Below, piece after piece: positions 7,799 through 18,076 of a stretch of DNA of 64,000 nt. The stretch covers positions 186,001 through 250,000 of the forward strand of contig SAJS01000003.1 of NCBI GenBank assembly GCA_004017535.1. Reading direction: 5' to 3'. The stretch comes from Mesorhizobium sp. Its GTDB lineage: Bacteria > Pseudomonadota > Alphaproteobacteria > Rhizobiales > Rhizobiaceae. The translations under genes and the position numbers were made by a program. The notes under the pieces are model-generated. The model was given only the letters and a program-made list of their open reading frames with translations. It had not been told where the DNA came from and made no database searches. The number at the start of each line of letters is the position of its first letter. Position 1 is the first letter of the stretch.

Positions 7799-9352
7799 TC
7801 ATTCCGTTGGCAGCGGCACAAGGTCGAGCCTCGGCACGAATTCCTCTATTTCATCGTCGAACGGTGGCGGTTCTTCTTCAGCTTCCTGCTTCGGTTCGAC
7901 CATCAGCAGGCCGACCACGATCAGCGCTAACGAAACCCAGGTGAGCGCCGGTATCGCTTCGCCCAGCAGCAACATGCTCCACCCTATACCGGCCGCGGTT
8001 ACGGCGTAGGCGTTCTGGCTTGCGAACACAGCACCTGTGCTGGAGATCAGCGCAATGAAGAGCAGCATGGCCAGATTGCCGGCAATTGCCATCAGAATGA
8101 CAATGATGCCAAGCCTTCCGGTCAACAAACCAACCGGTATGAAATCCGCATAAAAGGCCGCCAGCGGGATCAGCATCAGAAGCGAAGCAACAAGGACGAT
8201 GCCGAACATTGCGACGCTGTCGATGGCAGTCGGTTTGAACTCAGAAAGATAGATATCCTCCGTGGCATAAGTGGCGGGGATCACGAGCGCGATGGCAAGC
8301 CACAACCAGTTGGTGTTCATTTGTCCCGGCTCGCCAAAGAAGAGAATGATAACGATGCCGACGAGCCCCAGTCCAAGGCCCAAAAACCGCTTCATGCTGG
8401 GCGCCTCGGTCCGCATCAAGGCCGCGAACAGGAATACGGCGAACCCTTCGAGTACGATGACGATGGAGACGATAAAGGCGGGAAGCTTGCTCGCCAGCCA
8501 ATAGACCAGCACCTGATTGATCACCGAGCTGATGAACGCGAGGATGATGACGAACCGCCAATCCGAGCGCGTGAGAGCAGACAAGCTCGGCATGGTCCCG
8601 CGCTTGAGGCTAATCCCGAGGCAGAACGCAGCTCCGATAAGGTCAATAAGGATCGCTAGTCCAATCGGGTGAGCTTCAACGAGCGAAGCCATTTTCGACA
8701 GCGGGACGACAAGGCCCCACAGTCCTCCGCAGGCCAACAGCAGCAAGGCTCCGCGGAATGTGCGGATATTTTGCCGCATCTTGCGCTCGCGCTCGTAAAC
8801 CTTTTGGGCCATCGTAGCGAACACACTGGCGAGCTTGCCCAGACCATCGGTTCGGGCTGCCACATCGCGGAGGCCCAGCTTCGCAGGGTTGAACCTGCCA
8901 CCTTCCAGGGTTGCCGCCGCCTTCGTCAACTTGGCTACCTGACGCAGATATTCCTTCTCTACGTCGCGCAGTCGCTTTTTCTCGATGCACGTGGAAATGC
9001 GCGCCTTGAGAAGCGCCAGCTCGAAATCCTTGGGCAAGAAATCCTCGGCGCCCAATTCAATCGCCTTGACGACGCTGCTCATCTCATCGTCAAGCCCGGA
9101 AATCACAATCACCGGCACATCCCGGGTCCGCGGCGACGTCTTGAGGCTCGTCAGCACTTCGAAGCCGTCCATCACCGGCATCATGATATCGAGAAGAACA
9201 AGATCGAAATTTTCGGCTGCGAGCAGGTCGAGTGCCGCTCGCCCGCTCTCTACAGCCTCGGCTTCATGTCCGAGAGCCTCGACCGATTTCTTGAGCTTGG
9301 TCCTTATGGTCCGAGAGTCGTCGACGATGAGGATTTTGCCGGGGTTGCTCAC
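7799..9352 (-). CDS. Response regulator receiver fused to EamA/DMT transporter
   Basis: A 517-residue fusion. Residues 5-125 are a CheY-like receiver with the acidic pair D11-D12, phospho-acceptor D55 in LVLLDIMMP, S85 and K108 in FLPKDF. Residues 125-200 form a charged, probably coiled-coil linker. Residues 202-486 hold about ten hydrophobic helices with the EamA/DMT exporter pattern, and the acidic tail EAEEEPPPFDDEIEE is cytoplasmic. GTG at 9352 is the start, with GGGGAAA upstream; it lies one base past the Hpt stop (TAGCGTG), so the two genes are probably co-translated. A phosphorylation-gated transporter or a membrane-anchored receiver is inferred. The cargo is unknown. Confidence 0.85.
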   Translation of the reverse strand: MSNPGKILIVDDSRTIRTKLKKSVEALGHEAEAVESGRAALDLLAAENFDLVLLDIMMPVMDGFEVLTSLKTSPRTRDVPVIVISGLDDEMSSVVKAIELGAEDFLPKDFELALLKARISTCIEKKRLRDVEKEYLRQVAKLTKAAATLEGGRFNPAKLGLRDVAARTDGLGKLASVFATMAQKVYERERKMRQNIRTFRGALLLLACGGLWGLVVPLSKMASLVEAHPIGLAILIDLIGAAFCLGISLKRGTMPSLSALTRSDWRFVIILAFISSVINQVLVYWLASKLPAFIVSIVIVLEGFAVFLFAALMRTEAPSMKRFLGLGLGLVGIVIILFFGEPGQMNTNWLWLAIALVIPATYATEDIYLSEFKPTAIDSVAMFGIVLVASLLMLIPLAAFYADFIPVGLLTGRLGIIVILMAIAGNLAMLLFIALISSTGAVFASQNAYAVTAAGIGWSMLLLGEAIPALTWVSLALIVVGLLMVEPKQEAEEEPPPFDDEIEEFVPRLDLVPLPTE

Positions 9353-9353
9353 G

Positions 9354-9701
9354 CTATTTCCCCAGATTGAAGATTGTTCGAAGCTCGGTGATGGCGACGT
9401 CGAAGGCACTCTGTACATCGCCGATCTCGGCAAGACTTGCGGGCTCCCCGCTTGCGCACCGCGCCTCGACCCCGCCGCAGATCTGGCTGAGATCAGTCGC
9501 ACCCATATCCCGCGCATTCGATTTCAGGGAGTGGGCGGCCCGTCGGACGGCAGCGTAGTCGGAGGCCTGACACGACGACCACATGTCCTGCATGATGGAC
9601 GGCCCTTCCTCCAAGAAGGACTCCACAAGCTCCAGAAGGTCGGCTTCCTCGCCACCGACAAGCTCAAGCAGCTTGTCCAGCGCCCCTCTGTCGATCGCCA
9701 C
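9354..9701 (-). CDS. Hpt domain phosphotransfer protein
   Basis: A 115-residue stand-alone histidine phosphotransfer protein. H57 in RRAAHSLKSNARDMGA is the expected phospho-accepting histidine, with the typical HxLK helix and an alpha-helical composition throughout. It should shuttle phosphate from the second receiver of the upstream hybrid kinase to the receiver of the downstream EamA fusion. It ends one base before the fusion's GTG. A 214-base AT-richer gap separates it from the kinase gene, so it may also have its own promoter. Confidence 0.9.
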   Translation of the reverse strand: MAIDRGALDKLLELVGGEEADLLELVESFLEEGPSIMQDMWSSCQASDYAAVRRAAHSLKSNARDMGATDLSQICGGVEARCASGEPASLAEIGDVQSAFDVAITELRTIFNLGK

Positions 9702-9915
9702 AACATCCCCCGATGTATGCTTCTTCGAATAAGCCGGCGACGAAAAACCTCTGCCGACGCTGGCAAAAACAGCGAAATCGAACTCCCTACTTTTTTCAGA
9801 GTTCCATCGCGTTGAAAAGACATATTATCGCAGCAATGCTAAATTAGTGAGATAACCATTCCCGGCGATGCTACCACGACTCCAAATGTCGATTGCTCCA
9901 ACGCCGTCGTTCCAT

Positions 9916-12900
9916 CTAGAGGCGGTCAGGCACGCCGGCATCTTCAATTTCACCCGCTGCGCCCCGCAGACCTTCACCCAAATTCACCACGGCTTTGTTC
10001 AGGGAGGCTATGAGATCTTCGACACGCAACGGCTTGCTCAGATAATCGTCCATTCCAGCATTCAGGTATCTCTCGCGATCGCCCGCCATCGCGTTGGCGG
10101 TCAGGGCAATGATGAATGGTTGATGCAGGGCTTTGGCATTGATACCGCGGATCAATCTTGTCGCTTCGAGCCCATCCATGTCAGGCATTTCGATATCCAT
10201 TAGGATAACCTCATGGCTGCCCTGGCTGTACGCGGCGATCGCCGACTGGCCGTCGATCGCCAGGTCCGGCTTGTATCCCAGGCGCTCGAGCACCTTAGAG
10301 CCAAGCTTCCGGTTGGTGGCATTGTCGTCGACCAAAAGAATTTGCAGCGGAAACGTCTTCGCCATCGAACCGTCAAAAGCGGGGGCCTTCGGTTGATCGG
10401 CTCGGATGGAGCGAGCCGGCGTCCCAACAAAGATCGACAGCAACGTGTTGAGCAATGGAGAAGGCTTGATCGGCTTGGATAGCGCGGCCGCAAACCGCAA
10501 GCTTTCCATTTCCTTCTTCCTGTCCTCCGACATCGGCACCATGGAACTAAGCAGCACCAGCGGAACGCTTTCCGTGCCTTCGAGCGCGCGGATTTTTCTA
10601 GCGAGTTCGATCCCATCCATGTCAGGCATGTTCATGTCGAGAACGATGACGTCGAAGACTTCCCCTGCTTCAAGCTTTCGCAGTGCGTCGCGCGGGTGTT
10701 CGCTCGCGGACGCGATCATGTTCCATGACTGCGCCTGCAGGGCCATGATGCGGCGGTTGGTTGCGTTATCGTCCACAACGAGCAACCGCTTGCCTGCCAG
10801 TTCGACGGTGGCCGTCGGGGCGTTTGCTAGCTTTTGGCGCGATGCCACAGGCGCGCGAATCGTGAAGAAGAATGTGGTGCCCTTCCCTTCCGCGCTGTCG
10901 ACCCAGATCTCGCCGCCCATCAACTCCACCAGGCGCCTGCTGATGGCCAAGCCAAGTCCGGTTCCGCCATAGCGCCTGGTCGTAGAAGCATCGACCTGGC
11001 TGAAAGATTTGAAGAGCCGGTCCATCCGGTCGCCGGGTATACCGATGCCGGTGTCGCGAACCGAAAACTGGAGCGTGCAAATCTTCCCCTCGCCGTCCTC
11101 GTTTGAACCATGGTTTGTGGCTGGGGACGCGACCGCCATCACCGAAAGGACGATCTCTCCCCGCTCAGTGAATTTGACAGCGTTATTAAGGAGGTTGATC
11201 AGCACTTGGCGAAGTCGGCTGCTGTCGGCAATTACCGCCTCCGGCGTACCGGGCTCGATCAAATAGCTCAGATCGAGCCCTTTTTCGGCCGTTCTCGGTG
11301 CGATCAAATCGATCGCACTTTCCAGGCAGTCGCGCAATTGGAACTGCCGAGGATCGAGATCGATCTTGCCCGCCTCGACCTTGGAGAAATCGAGTATGTC
11401 ATTTATGACGGTGAGCAGGGCCTCGGCGCTGTTGTTAATTGTCTCTCCAATTTCCCGCTGCTCATCATCCAGTTTTGTCGCTAGCAGCAGGTTGGCCATG
11501 CCGATCACACCGTTCATCGGTGTGCGGATTTCATGGCTCATCGTTGCCAGGAACGTACTCTTAGCCTCGTTGGCCGCTTCGGCAGCCTCCTTTGCCTGCT
11601 GAAGGGCGAGGGAAAGTTGTTTGAGCTCAGTCACGTCCTGCGTGGATGACACAATGCGCGACCAGTCATTTGCCGGGTCCTCCGGAAGCTGAACTGTCTC
11701 GACCAGATAGAGATCGCGCCCGCTGAAATCCTTGTCGCAGACCTCGGTCGAGGTGTGCAGGCGACCGTCGAAATATTGGGCGACGGCATCTGGGTAGGTT
11801 GCCCAGGAGTGTTCCCCGGTGTCTGCCTCCAACCGAGACCGCAACGCATCTTTGCTTTCAGCTCCGTAGAGCCGAACCAGCGCATCGTTGAAATCGATCC
11901 AGCGCACGGAACTGTGGAGAGACGCGGCAATTTGCGGGTTATCGCGGAGATAGCCGCGGACATCACTGATCCCCTGCCGCAACAGGCCATCGACGACAAC
12001 TTTGAGTCCGGACCAATCCTCCTCCCAAAGCGGAATTGGGGCCGATTCAAAAAGTTGTCGGAACCGTCCTTCGCTCTGGCGAACGGCGGCCTCGGTGTAC
12101 TTTAGCTCGCTAAACAGCTGCGCGTTGTGTAAGGCGGCGCCCGCTGTGGCGGCGATGGTGGAAAGCAAACGCAGAGAGTCATCGTTGAACATGCCCTCGC
12201 GTGTAGTGCTCTGCACACTGATCACACCGACATTTCCCTGGCCAGTCCTGATGGGAACACCGAGATAGGAGAGCGCGTCCTTGCCCACCGGCGTTGCTCC
12301 AATTTCGGCTCCGCGTTCGGCGACATCCCGATTGATAAGCAAGGGCTCACCTGTTTCGAGGATTTTGCTCGTTAGGCCTTCACCGAGCCGAAGCGTGGTG
12401 AAGGCTTCGCCGAACTGGTAGGGGAAATGAATGAGCTTGGTCTTGGGATCGAGCAAGGCCACATACACAATGTCGGCGCTGAAAATTTCTTGCATTTGAT
12501 CGCCAATCAGCTGGATCGTGTTGCCAAGCTCAGCTTCACCGACCAGCGCCTGACTAACCTTGCTGATTGCCCCCAGTTCGGCCGCGCGCTGTTGCGTCTC
12601 CTTTAGAAGTCTCTGGGTCTCGTCGAAGAGGCGGGCGTTGGCGATCGCAACTCCCATGTTGGAGGCTATCGTCTGCAGCAGGCGTACATGGTTCTCGTCG
12701 AATGCGTTCCTTTCGTAGCTTTGCACACTGACTACGCCGAGCGTCTTATCGCCCGAATTGATTGGGACGCCAATGTATGAAGAGGTCCTGTCCTCTTCGA
12801 ACGGGAAATAGGCACCGCGCCTTTTTCCTTCCTCCATGGTGCTGAAAACCAGCGGCTTTCCCGTGGAGATGATCTCCGATGTAAGTCCTATTCCGAGCGA

Positions 12901-14295
12901 GAACGGTTCGATGGTCTTGTAGCCCCTGTAGTAAGCGTAGGGCACTCGAACCAGCCCGGATTGGCTATCGTGCAACAAAATCTCGCTGACCTCAGTGCCA
13001 AAGGCCTCCCTGACTTTGTCCCCCACCAGCCGAATAACAGTGTCGACGTTCAGCGACTTTGTCATCGCTTCGCCGACGCTATTGAGAATGGCCATCTCCT
13101 TGGCACGGTCTTGAGCCATCTTCAGCAGCCGCTGCGTCTCGTCGAAGAGGTACGCGTTGGCTATGGCAACGCCCATGCTGGACGAGAGCGCCTGCAGCAG
13201 GCGCACGTGATCTTCGCTGAAGACGTTCTTCTGATAGCTCTGGACGCTGACCACACCGAGCGTTCTGTCACCGGCAATGATCGGAACGCCAAGATAGGAC
13301 TCGGTCTTGTCCTCTTCCGTCGGCATCAGTGCGCCCAGAGCAATGTGCTCTTCGATAGTCCCCAAAAGAAGTGGCTTGCCCGACAGAATGACTTTCGACG
13401 TCAAACCTTCGCCCATGACGAAGGGTTCAGGCTCCTGGTAGTCGCGGTAATACGCGTAAGGGACAGTAATCAGATCAGACTTCTCATCGCGCAGCAGGAT
13501 CTCGGTGACCTCGGCACCAAACATTTCGCGAACCTTGTCGCCGACGATCCTGCTCACCGTCTTGACATTCAGCGTTTTGGCGGTCGCTTCGCCGACGCTG
13601 TTGAGAATGGCCAGTTCTTTTGCGCGGCCCTCTGATATTTTCAGGAGCCGCTGAGTCTCGTCGAAAAGGCGCGCATTGGCGATCGCGACTCCCATACTGG
13701 AGGATAATCCCTGCAGAAGGCGCATGTGATCTTCATTGAAGGCATTCTTCTCGTAACTCTGCACACTGACAACGCCCAAAGTTCGGCCGCCGGCAATGAT
13801 TGGAACGCCGATATAGGATTCTGCCCGCTCCGCTTCGGTGAGGGCGATCACATCGAATTCGAGGGACTGTTGAAACGTCCCGAGAACCAATGGTTTTCCA
13901 GACAGAATTACCTTGGAGGTCAGCCCCGCGCCCAAAGTGAAAGGCTCGACGTCCTGGTACTCGCGATAAAATGAATACGGGACGGTGATGAGATCAGAGG
14001 CCTCGTCGTGCAACAGAATTTCGGTTATGTCCGCGCCAAATATTTCTCGCACCTGATCACCCACGATGCGGGTCACCGTCTTGACATTCAGCGTCTTTGC
14101 CATCGCTTCGCCGACGCTGTTGAGGATGGCGAGTTCCTTGGCACGTTCCTCGGCGAGTTGAATCAGGCGCTTGTTTTCGGCGGAAAGTCGATCAAGCTCG
14201 ATTGCCGCGTCTGCATTGCTAGTTTCCAGTTCGGCAATATGACGATTGGCGGCTTCCAGGAGACTGGCGAGGTCACCTTCCACTAAGCGCTGCAT
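9916..14295 (-). CDS. Hybrid histidine kinase with four GAF domains and two receivers
   Basis: A 1459-residue soluble sensor kinase. A short coiled coil is followed by four GAF domains (about 50-222, 223-395, 396-568, 569-735). The first three repeat with an exact 173-codon period. Then come a PAS-like region (about 740-890), a HisKA domain with H921 in [11 protein letters not shown], an HATPase domain with [15 protein letters not shown] and GGTGLGL, and two receivers with D1220 ([10 protein letters not shown]) and D1367 ([10 protein letters not shown]). No membrane segment is visible, so the signal is cytoplasmic. ATG at 14295 follows GGGAGAAC; the longer frame runs into decayed DNA. There is no built-in Hpt domain; the next gene supplies it. 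Confidence 0.93.
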   Translation of the reverse strand: MQRLVEGDLASLLEAANRHIAELETSNADAAIELDRLSAENKRLIQLAEERAKELAILNSVGEAMAKTLNVKTVTRIVGDQVREIFGADITEILLHDEASDLITVPYSFYREYQDVEPFTLGAGLTSKVILSGKPLVLGTFQQSLEFDVIALTEAERAESYIGVPIIAGGRTLGVVSVQSYEKNAFNEDHMRLLQGLSSSMGVAIANARLFDETQRLLKISEGRAKELAILNSVGEATAKTLNVKTVSRIVGDKVREMFGAEVTEILLRDEKSDLITVPYAYYRDYQEPEPFVMGEGLTSKVILSGKPLLLGTIEEHIALGALMPTEEDKTESYLGVPIIAGDRTLGVVSVQSYQKNVFSEDHVRLLQALSSSMGVAIANAYLFDETQRLLKMAQDRAKEMAILNSVGEAMTKSLNVDTVIRLVGDKVREAFGTEVSEILLHDSQSGLVRVPYAYYRGYKTIEPFSLGIGLTSEIISTGKPLVFSTMEEGKRRGAYFPFEEDRTSSYIGVPINSGDKTLGVVSVQSYERNAFDENHVRLLQTIASNMGVAIANARLFDETQRLLKETQQRAAELGAISKVSQALVGEAELGNTIQLIGDQMQEIFSADIVYVALLDPKTKLIHFPYQFGEAFTTLRLGEGLTSKILETGEPLLINRDVAERGAEIGATPVGKDALSYLGVPIRTGQGNVGVISVQSTTREGMFNDDSLRLLSTIAATAGAALHNAQLFSELKYTEAAVRQSEGRFRQLFESAPIPLWEEDWSGLKVVVDGLLRQGISDVRGYLRDNPQIAASLHSSVRWIDFNDALVRLYGAESKDALRSRLEADTGEHSWATYPDAVAQYFDGRLHTSTEVCDKDFSGRDLYLVETVQLPEDPANDWSRIVSSTQDVTELKQLSLALQQAKEAAEAANEAKSTFLATMSHEIRTPMNGVIGMANLLLATKLDDEQREIGETINNSAEALLTVINDILDFSKVEAGKIDLDPRQFQLRDCLESAIDLIAPRTAEKGLDLSYLIEPGTPEAVIADSSRLRQVLINLLNNAVKFTERGEIVLSVMAVASPATNHGSNEDGEGKICTLQFSVRDTGIGIPGDRMDRLFKSFSQVDASTTRRYGGTGLGLAISRRLVELMGGEIWVDSAEGKGTTFFFTIRAPVASRQKLANAPTATVELAGKRLLVVDDNATNRRIMALQAQSWNMIASASEHPRDALRKLEAGEVFDVIVLDMNMPDMDGIELARKIRALEGTESVPLVLLSSMVPMSEDRKKEMESLRFAAALSKPIKPSPLLNTLLSIFVGTPARSIRADQPKAPAFDGSMAKTFPLQILLVDDNATNRKLGSKVLERLGYKPDLAIDGQSAIAAYSQGSHEVILMDIEMPDMDGLEATRLIRGINAKALHQPFIIALTANAMAGDRERYLNAGMDDYLSKPLRVEDLIASLNKAVVNLGEGLRGAAGEIEDAGVPDRL
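13063..14145 (-). repeat. 519-base in-frame tandem repeat encoding GAF domains
   Basis: The stretch around the codons for AILNSVGEA recurs at 14101, 13582 and 13063, exactly 519 bases (173 codons) apart, with high DNA identity across units. This points to recent duplication or gene conversion of one GAF module. The fourth GAF is strongly diverged. Confidence 0.85.
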
Positions 14296-15351
14296 GTTGG
14301 TTCTCCCAAAAAGGACATCCGCAGCTTCACCGGAATGCCTTCCCACCCGTATATTAGCAAGCAATGTTACATGCCAGACGCCTGATTGACAGTACCGGCG
14401 AGGATCGCCTTGAGGGATAAGCTGGACTCTTTGCCCAAGCTCCGCGTCTGCTTTCGGCAGAGATGAGGCGCTTCGCGGCCCCACCGAGGCGGTAGAGCCG
14501 CTTCCAGTCAGACCTCCGTCGCCTCGGCGAGTTCCAGGGCGTTTTCTACGTCGACGCCAGATACCGGACTGTGCTTTCGATTTTAGGTGGCCTAACAGAA
14601 TCTGAACAGCCCAAAGCTTATCAGTTGCCCTGCAGAACCCTCGCGTGGCCGCCCTTTGGCGCGGGACCACCGCTGCCACCTGGCGCACAGAAATACCGCT
14701 TTTGAGTTGTTGCCAAGGTCGGCGGAACTGCCGAGATGAGGCGCAAAGCTGCCGAGCATCGTGAAGAACGAACGCCGGTTTCGGTCAAAAGCAACCCAAT
14801 AGCGGCTTGTCCTCTTACCTATGAGATCAGCGAAATCGCCCGCCATTCCACCCCGCCCCGCTTTCTGCTTGATATCGCCTCCGCCGATGGAGCATCGCCA
14901 CCACCCCCTTCGCGCCCTCGCGCCAAACGCACCCTCGCCCGCTGCGCCGATCAGCTCGCCGGGCTGACGGCCATCGCGCATCGGCCGACTCCCCTCCCCA
15001 GCGACGATTCGCTGATTCGGCTCGCTCACCCGCTCGCCGGCGCGGCGGGCGCGGTCGGCTTTGCGGAGGCCGCGGGCGGGACTCAGCGCTGGAGACGCGG
15101 CTCGCCGAGCAGGGCAAGCGTGCGCGGCGTACGAGATGACGATGTCGAGGTCCTCGCCCATCGTGTCCCGTGGCGGATCCGACCAGCCCAAACTGACCTT
15201 TTCTGGGTGGATTTTTGCCGGAAGCCGCGAGTCCTGTGGATAGTTGCCCCGGAGTTTGGCAGTTCGATCCCCGAGTGTTGCATTTTTGCCATCACAAATT
15301 TCAACAACCCCTGCTAGAACATCACCGGGTTTTAACTTGGGGTTATAGGCT
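14296..15351. other. Accessory intergenic region, mostly decayed
   Basis: More than 1 kb without an intact gene. The left part should hold the kinase promoter. A recombinase remnant lies at 14508-14640. Frames of 190-290 codons cross the middle on both strands, but they are rich in Ala, Arg, Pro and Ser, match no family I recognise and overlap each other, as expected of high-GC non-coding DNA. The last 60 bases should carry the promoter of the outer-membrane gene. Confidence 0.5.
14508..14640 (-). pseudogene. Tyrosine recombinase (integrase) C-terminal remnant, frameshifted
   Basis: Read in pieces, the minus strand gives [17 protein letters not shown], then ESTVRYL in another frame, then [15 protein letters not shown] and a TGA at 14510-14508. 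Together they match the C-terminus of phage-type integrases ([30 protein letters not shown]), including the catalytic tyrosine of TVRYLG. One base is missing after HLK and one in the YLG codons, so the reading frame breaks twice. The N-terminal catalytic part is absent. This is a relic of a mobile element. Confidence 0.75.
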
Positions 15352-16665
15352 ATGCTTCTTCGTATTTCCGCGAAATCGGTTCTGCTGGGTGCTGTTTCCG
15401 CTGTTGCCTTGATGTCGGCCGCGCATGCCGCCGACGTTGTCCAGGAGCAGGCGGCCCCCGGTTTCAACTGGAGCGGCGTCTATGTCGGCTTCGGCGTCGG
15501 GGCCGGCGCCAATGTGCACAAGCTCAGCAGCGACTTCCTCCCGGGAGCCTCACTCAACGGCATCGGCGGCGAAGGCATCTTCGGCCAGGCGACCGTCGGC
15601 TATGACTACATGGTCTCGCAGCGCTTCCTGCTTGGCGGCCTGATCGACGCCCATGTCGGCACGATCAAGACGTCGCTTGATGTCGGCGCCCTGGGCGGCC
15701 TCAGCGCCGACCTCAAGGAAACCTACGGCTTCGATGTTGGCGTGCGCGCCGGCTACCTGCTGACGCCGACCACGCTGGGCTATGTGCTGGGCGGCTATGC
15801 CTGGCAGAAGTACAAGCTCGACACCAATGCCGGCTTTGGCATGGATTGGGACCAAGGCGGCTACTTCGTCGGCGCCGGTGTCGAAACCGCGATCAACAGC
15901 AACTGGACGCTGAAGGGCGAGTATCGCTACACCCGGTTCAGCACCAAGGACAATCTGCTTTCCCAGTTTGGGCTGCCGGATGGCGCGCTCAATCTCGATA
16001 CCTCGCGCCACACCTTCGAAGTGGCCGCCAGCTACCGTTTCAACGCAAATGACGGCGGCGCGGCCAGCTTCGAGACGCCTTCCTACAACTGGACCGGCTT
16101 CTATGTCGGCGGTGGGCTCGGCGCCGGCGCGGCGGTTCATCAGGTTGAAATCCCGCCGGCTGGCGTCAAATTCAACGGCCTGGGCGGCGAAGGCGTGTTC
16201 GGCGAAGCCAGCATCGGCTACGACCAGGACATGGGCAGCTGGGTGGTTGGCGGACTCGTGGACGCGCGCCTCTCCGGCATCAAGTCGAAGCTTGACCTGG
16301 GCGGGCTCCTGGGTGGTGTCGATTCGGTAAGCTTCAACACCGACTATGGCTTCGACGTGCTCGGCCGCATCGGCATGAAGGTCAATGAAGCAACGCTGGC
16401 CTACGCGCTCGCAGGCTATAGCTGGCAGCATTTCAAGCTCGATGCTCCGGCACCGTTCGACGTCGATTGGGGCTCCAGCGGCTTCTCGGTGGGCGCGGGC
16501 CTGGAAACGGCCGTGTCGGACAAGATGACCGTCGGCATCGAATACCGCTATTCGCAGTTCGCCAAGGAAGACTTTTCGGACGAATTCCCGATCTCGAGCG
16601 GGCTTGCGACCTCGACGCCGTCCTTCCACACCGTGCGCATCGACGCCAAGTACAAGTTCAACTAA
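15352..16665 (+). CDS. Outer-membrane protein with duplicated beta-barrel domain
   Basis: A 437-residue secreted protein of the Omp25/Omp31-like outer-membrane family. A signal peptide ends at AAHA near residue 26. Two homologous halves follow. The first opens FNWSGVYVGFGVGAGANVHK (about residue 38), the second YNWTGFYVGGGLGAGAAVHQ (about 244). Each half continues with matching strands (GGEGIFGQATVGYD and GGEGVFGEASIGYD; GYAWQKYKLD and GYSWQHFKLD) and ends in an aromatic strand (AASYRFN and DAKYKFN). Members usually have one such unit, so this may form two eight-stranded barrels or one larger barrel. A strong terminator follows. The gene stands alone. Confidence 0.88.
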   Translation: MLLRISAKSVLLGAVSAVALMSAAHAADVVQEQAAPGFNWSGVYVGFGVGAGANVHKLSSDFLPGASLNGIGGEGIFGQATVGYDYMVSQRFLLGGLIDAHVGTIKTSLDVGALGGLSADLKETYGFDVGVRAGYLLTPTTLGYVLGGYAWQKYKLDTNAGFGMDWDQGGYFVGAGVETAINSNWTLKGEYRYTRFSTKDNLLSQFGLPDGALNLDTSRHTFEVAASYRFNANDGGAASFETPSYNWTGFYVGGGLGAGAAVHQVEIPPAGVKFNGLGGEGVFGEASIGYDQDMGSWVVGGLVDARLSGIKSKLDLGGLLGGVDSVSFNTDYGFDVLGRIGMKVNEATLAYALAGYSWQHFKLDAPAPFDVDWGSSGFSVGAGLETAVSDKMTVGIEYRYSQFAKEDFSDEFPISSGLATSTPSFHTVRIDAKYKFN

Positions 16666-16691
16666 GCAAAGGCCTCCAGCCAAGCAAGGAA

Positions 16692-16719
16692 AGCCCGCCG
16701 ATTTGGCGGGCTTTTTTTT
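16692..16719 (+). terminator. Rho-independent terminator
   Basis: The perfect 8-base stem AGCCCGCC and GGCGGGCT with loop GATTT (16700-16704) is followed by a run of eight T (16712-16719). It lies 27 bases after the stop of the outer-membrane gene and 60 bases before the end of the convergent adaptor gene. Confidence 0.93.
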
Positions 16720-16779
16720 GCGGGTCGACAAATGGGCGGCGATCCGATCGCGCAACGGTGGGCGCGCGGAAGCTCGGGG

Positions 16780-18075
16780 CTACTGTCTGAAAGCCCGGCT
16801 GATCTGGTCCTGCAGCGGCTTGACCAGGTAGGACATCACCGAACGATCCTCGGTCTTGATGAAGGATTCCACCGGCATGCCGGGCACCAGCTTCACCTCG
16901 CCGAGCCGCGCGACCTCCGCGGCAGTCGTGGCAATGCGCACCGTGTAATAGCTGATGCCGGTGCGCTGGTCGGTGGTTATGTCGGGCGAGGTCCGCTCGA
17001 CCACGCCGTTGATCTGCGGCGTGGTGCGCTGGTTGAAGGCCGAGAAGCGCAGCGAGGCAGGTTGCCCGACCCATAGCTGATCGATGTCGCTCGGCGCGAT
17101 CTTGGCCTCCACCGCCAGATTGTCGTTATCGGGCACCACCTGCATGATGGTCTCACCTGGCTTCACCACGCCGCCGACCGTGTAGGCGATCGACTGCTGC
17201 ACCACACCGTCCTGCGGAGCGCGGATATCGACCCGCTTCAGTTGGTCCTCGGCGGCGACCTTCCGCTCCAGCAGTTCGCCCATCCGACCGTCGACGTCGC
17301 GCAGATCCTTGTTCACTTCGGTGCTGAGATCGAGGTTGATCTGGATGATCTGGAGCTTGATTTCGGCGATCTTCCCCTGCGCCTGTGCCTGCGCAGCGAC
17401 GAGTTGACCGCGTTCGCCGTCCAGGCGGGTAGCCTCGCGCTCGGTCTGCGTCAACCGATCGATCGAGATGAGCTTCTTGGCCCACAGCGTGCGCACCGAT
17501 GCAAGCTCCTGTTGCACAAGCTCGATCTCCTTGCTCTTGGCCTTAGCCTGCGCGGTGTCGCCGACGATCTCTTTCTCGAGTTGCGCGATACGTTCCTCGA
17601 GCTGGCTCTTCTGGCCGGCGCGGGACGTGCGGCGCGTCTCGAAATGCTGTTTCTCGCCCGAGATCGCCTCCGCGACATCCGGGTCGGCCGAGCGATCGAG
17701 AAGCTCGCGGGGAAACGCGATGCTGTCGGCACCCTGGCGCTCGGCGTCGAGCCGGGCCTTGCGCGCGGAAAGCTGGTCGAGCGCCTTGCTCACCACGCCG
17801 AGATTGGCGGCCGGAACGGTACGGTCGAGACGCAGCAAAAGGTCGCCGGCTTTCACGCGGTCGCCGTCGCGGGCATCGATCTCAGCAACGATGCCGCCCG
17901 TCGAATGCTGCACGTCCTTGACGTGGGAATCGACCACGAGCGTGCCCGGGGCGATGACCGCGCCCGCAATCTCGGTGACCGAGGCCCAGCCGCCGACGCC
18001 TCCGGCGAGCAGGAGCACGACGCCGAGGCCAAGACGCGTGTAGAAACGAATCGAGGCGTGCGAGGCGCCGGTCAT
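16780..18075 (-). CDS. Type I secretion adaptor, HlyD family (PrsE-like)
   Basis: A 431-residue periplasmic adaptor with one N-terminal membrane anchor (LGVVLLLAGGVGGWASV), a biotinyl-lipoyl-like region (GGIVAEIDARDGDRVKAGD), a long coiled coil (about residues 90-270) and the C-terminal barrel. It bridges the ABC exporter in the inner membrane and a TolC-type outer-membrane channel, which is not encoded here. ATG at 18075 follows GGAGGG, one base after the exporter stop (TAGCATG). It is the last gene of the secretion operon. Fold and context make the assignment firm; PrsE is the closest named relative in rhizobia. Confidence 0.92.
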   Translation of the reverse strand: MTGASHASIRFYTRLGLGVVLLLAGGVGGWASVTEIAGAVIAPGTLVVDSHVKDVQHSTGGIVAEIDARDGDRVKAGDLLLRLDRTVPAANLGVVSKALDQLSARKARLDAERQGADSIAFPRELLDRSADPDVAEAISGEKQHFETRRTSRAGQKSQLEERIAQLEKEIVGDTAQAKAKSKEIELVQQELASVRTLWAKKLISIDRLTQTEREATRLDGERGQLVAAQAQAQGKIAEIKLQIIQINLDLSTEVNKDLRDVDGRMGELLERKVAAEDQLKRVDIRAPQDGVVQQSIAYTVGGVVKPGETIMQVVPDNDNLAVEAKIAPSDIDQLWVGQPASLRFSAFNQRTTPQINGVVERTSPDITTDQRTGISYYTVRIATTAAEVARLGEVKLVPGMPVESFIKTEDRSVMSYLVKPLQDQISRAFRQ

Positions 18076-18076
18076 G

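Noticed and set aside
7613-7930. Short plus-strand frames next to the sugar operon
   Set aside because: They run into the antisense of the receiver-EamA gene, with no ribosome site and no similarity.
13063-14145. CRISPR-like or satellite repeat
   Set aside because: The period is 519 bases, in frame, and encodes GAF domains.
14592-15467. 291-codon minus-strand frame in the decayed region
   Set aside because: It overlaps the start of the outer-membrane gene, lacks a ribosome site and shows no domain; it also joins the recombinase relic in the wrong frame.
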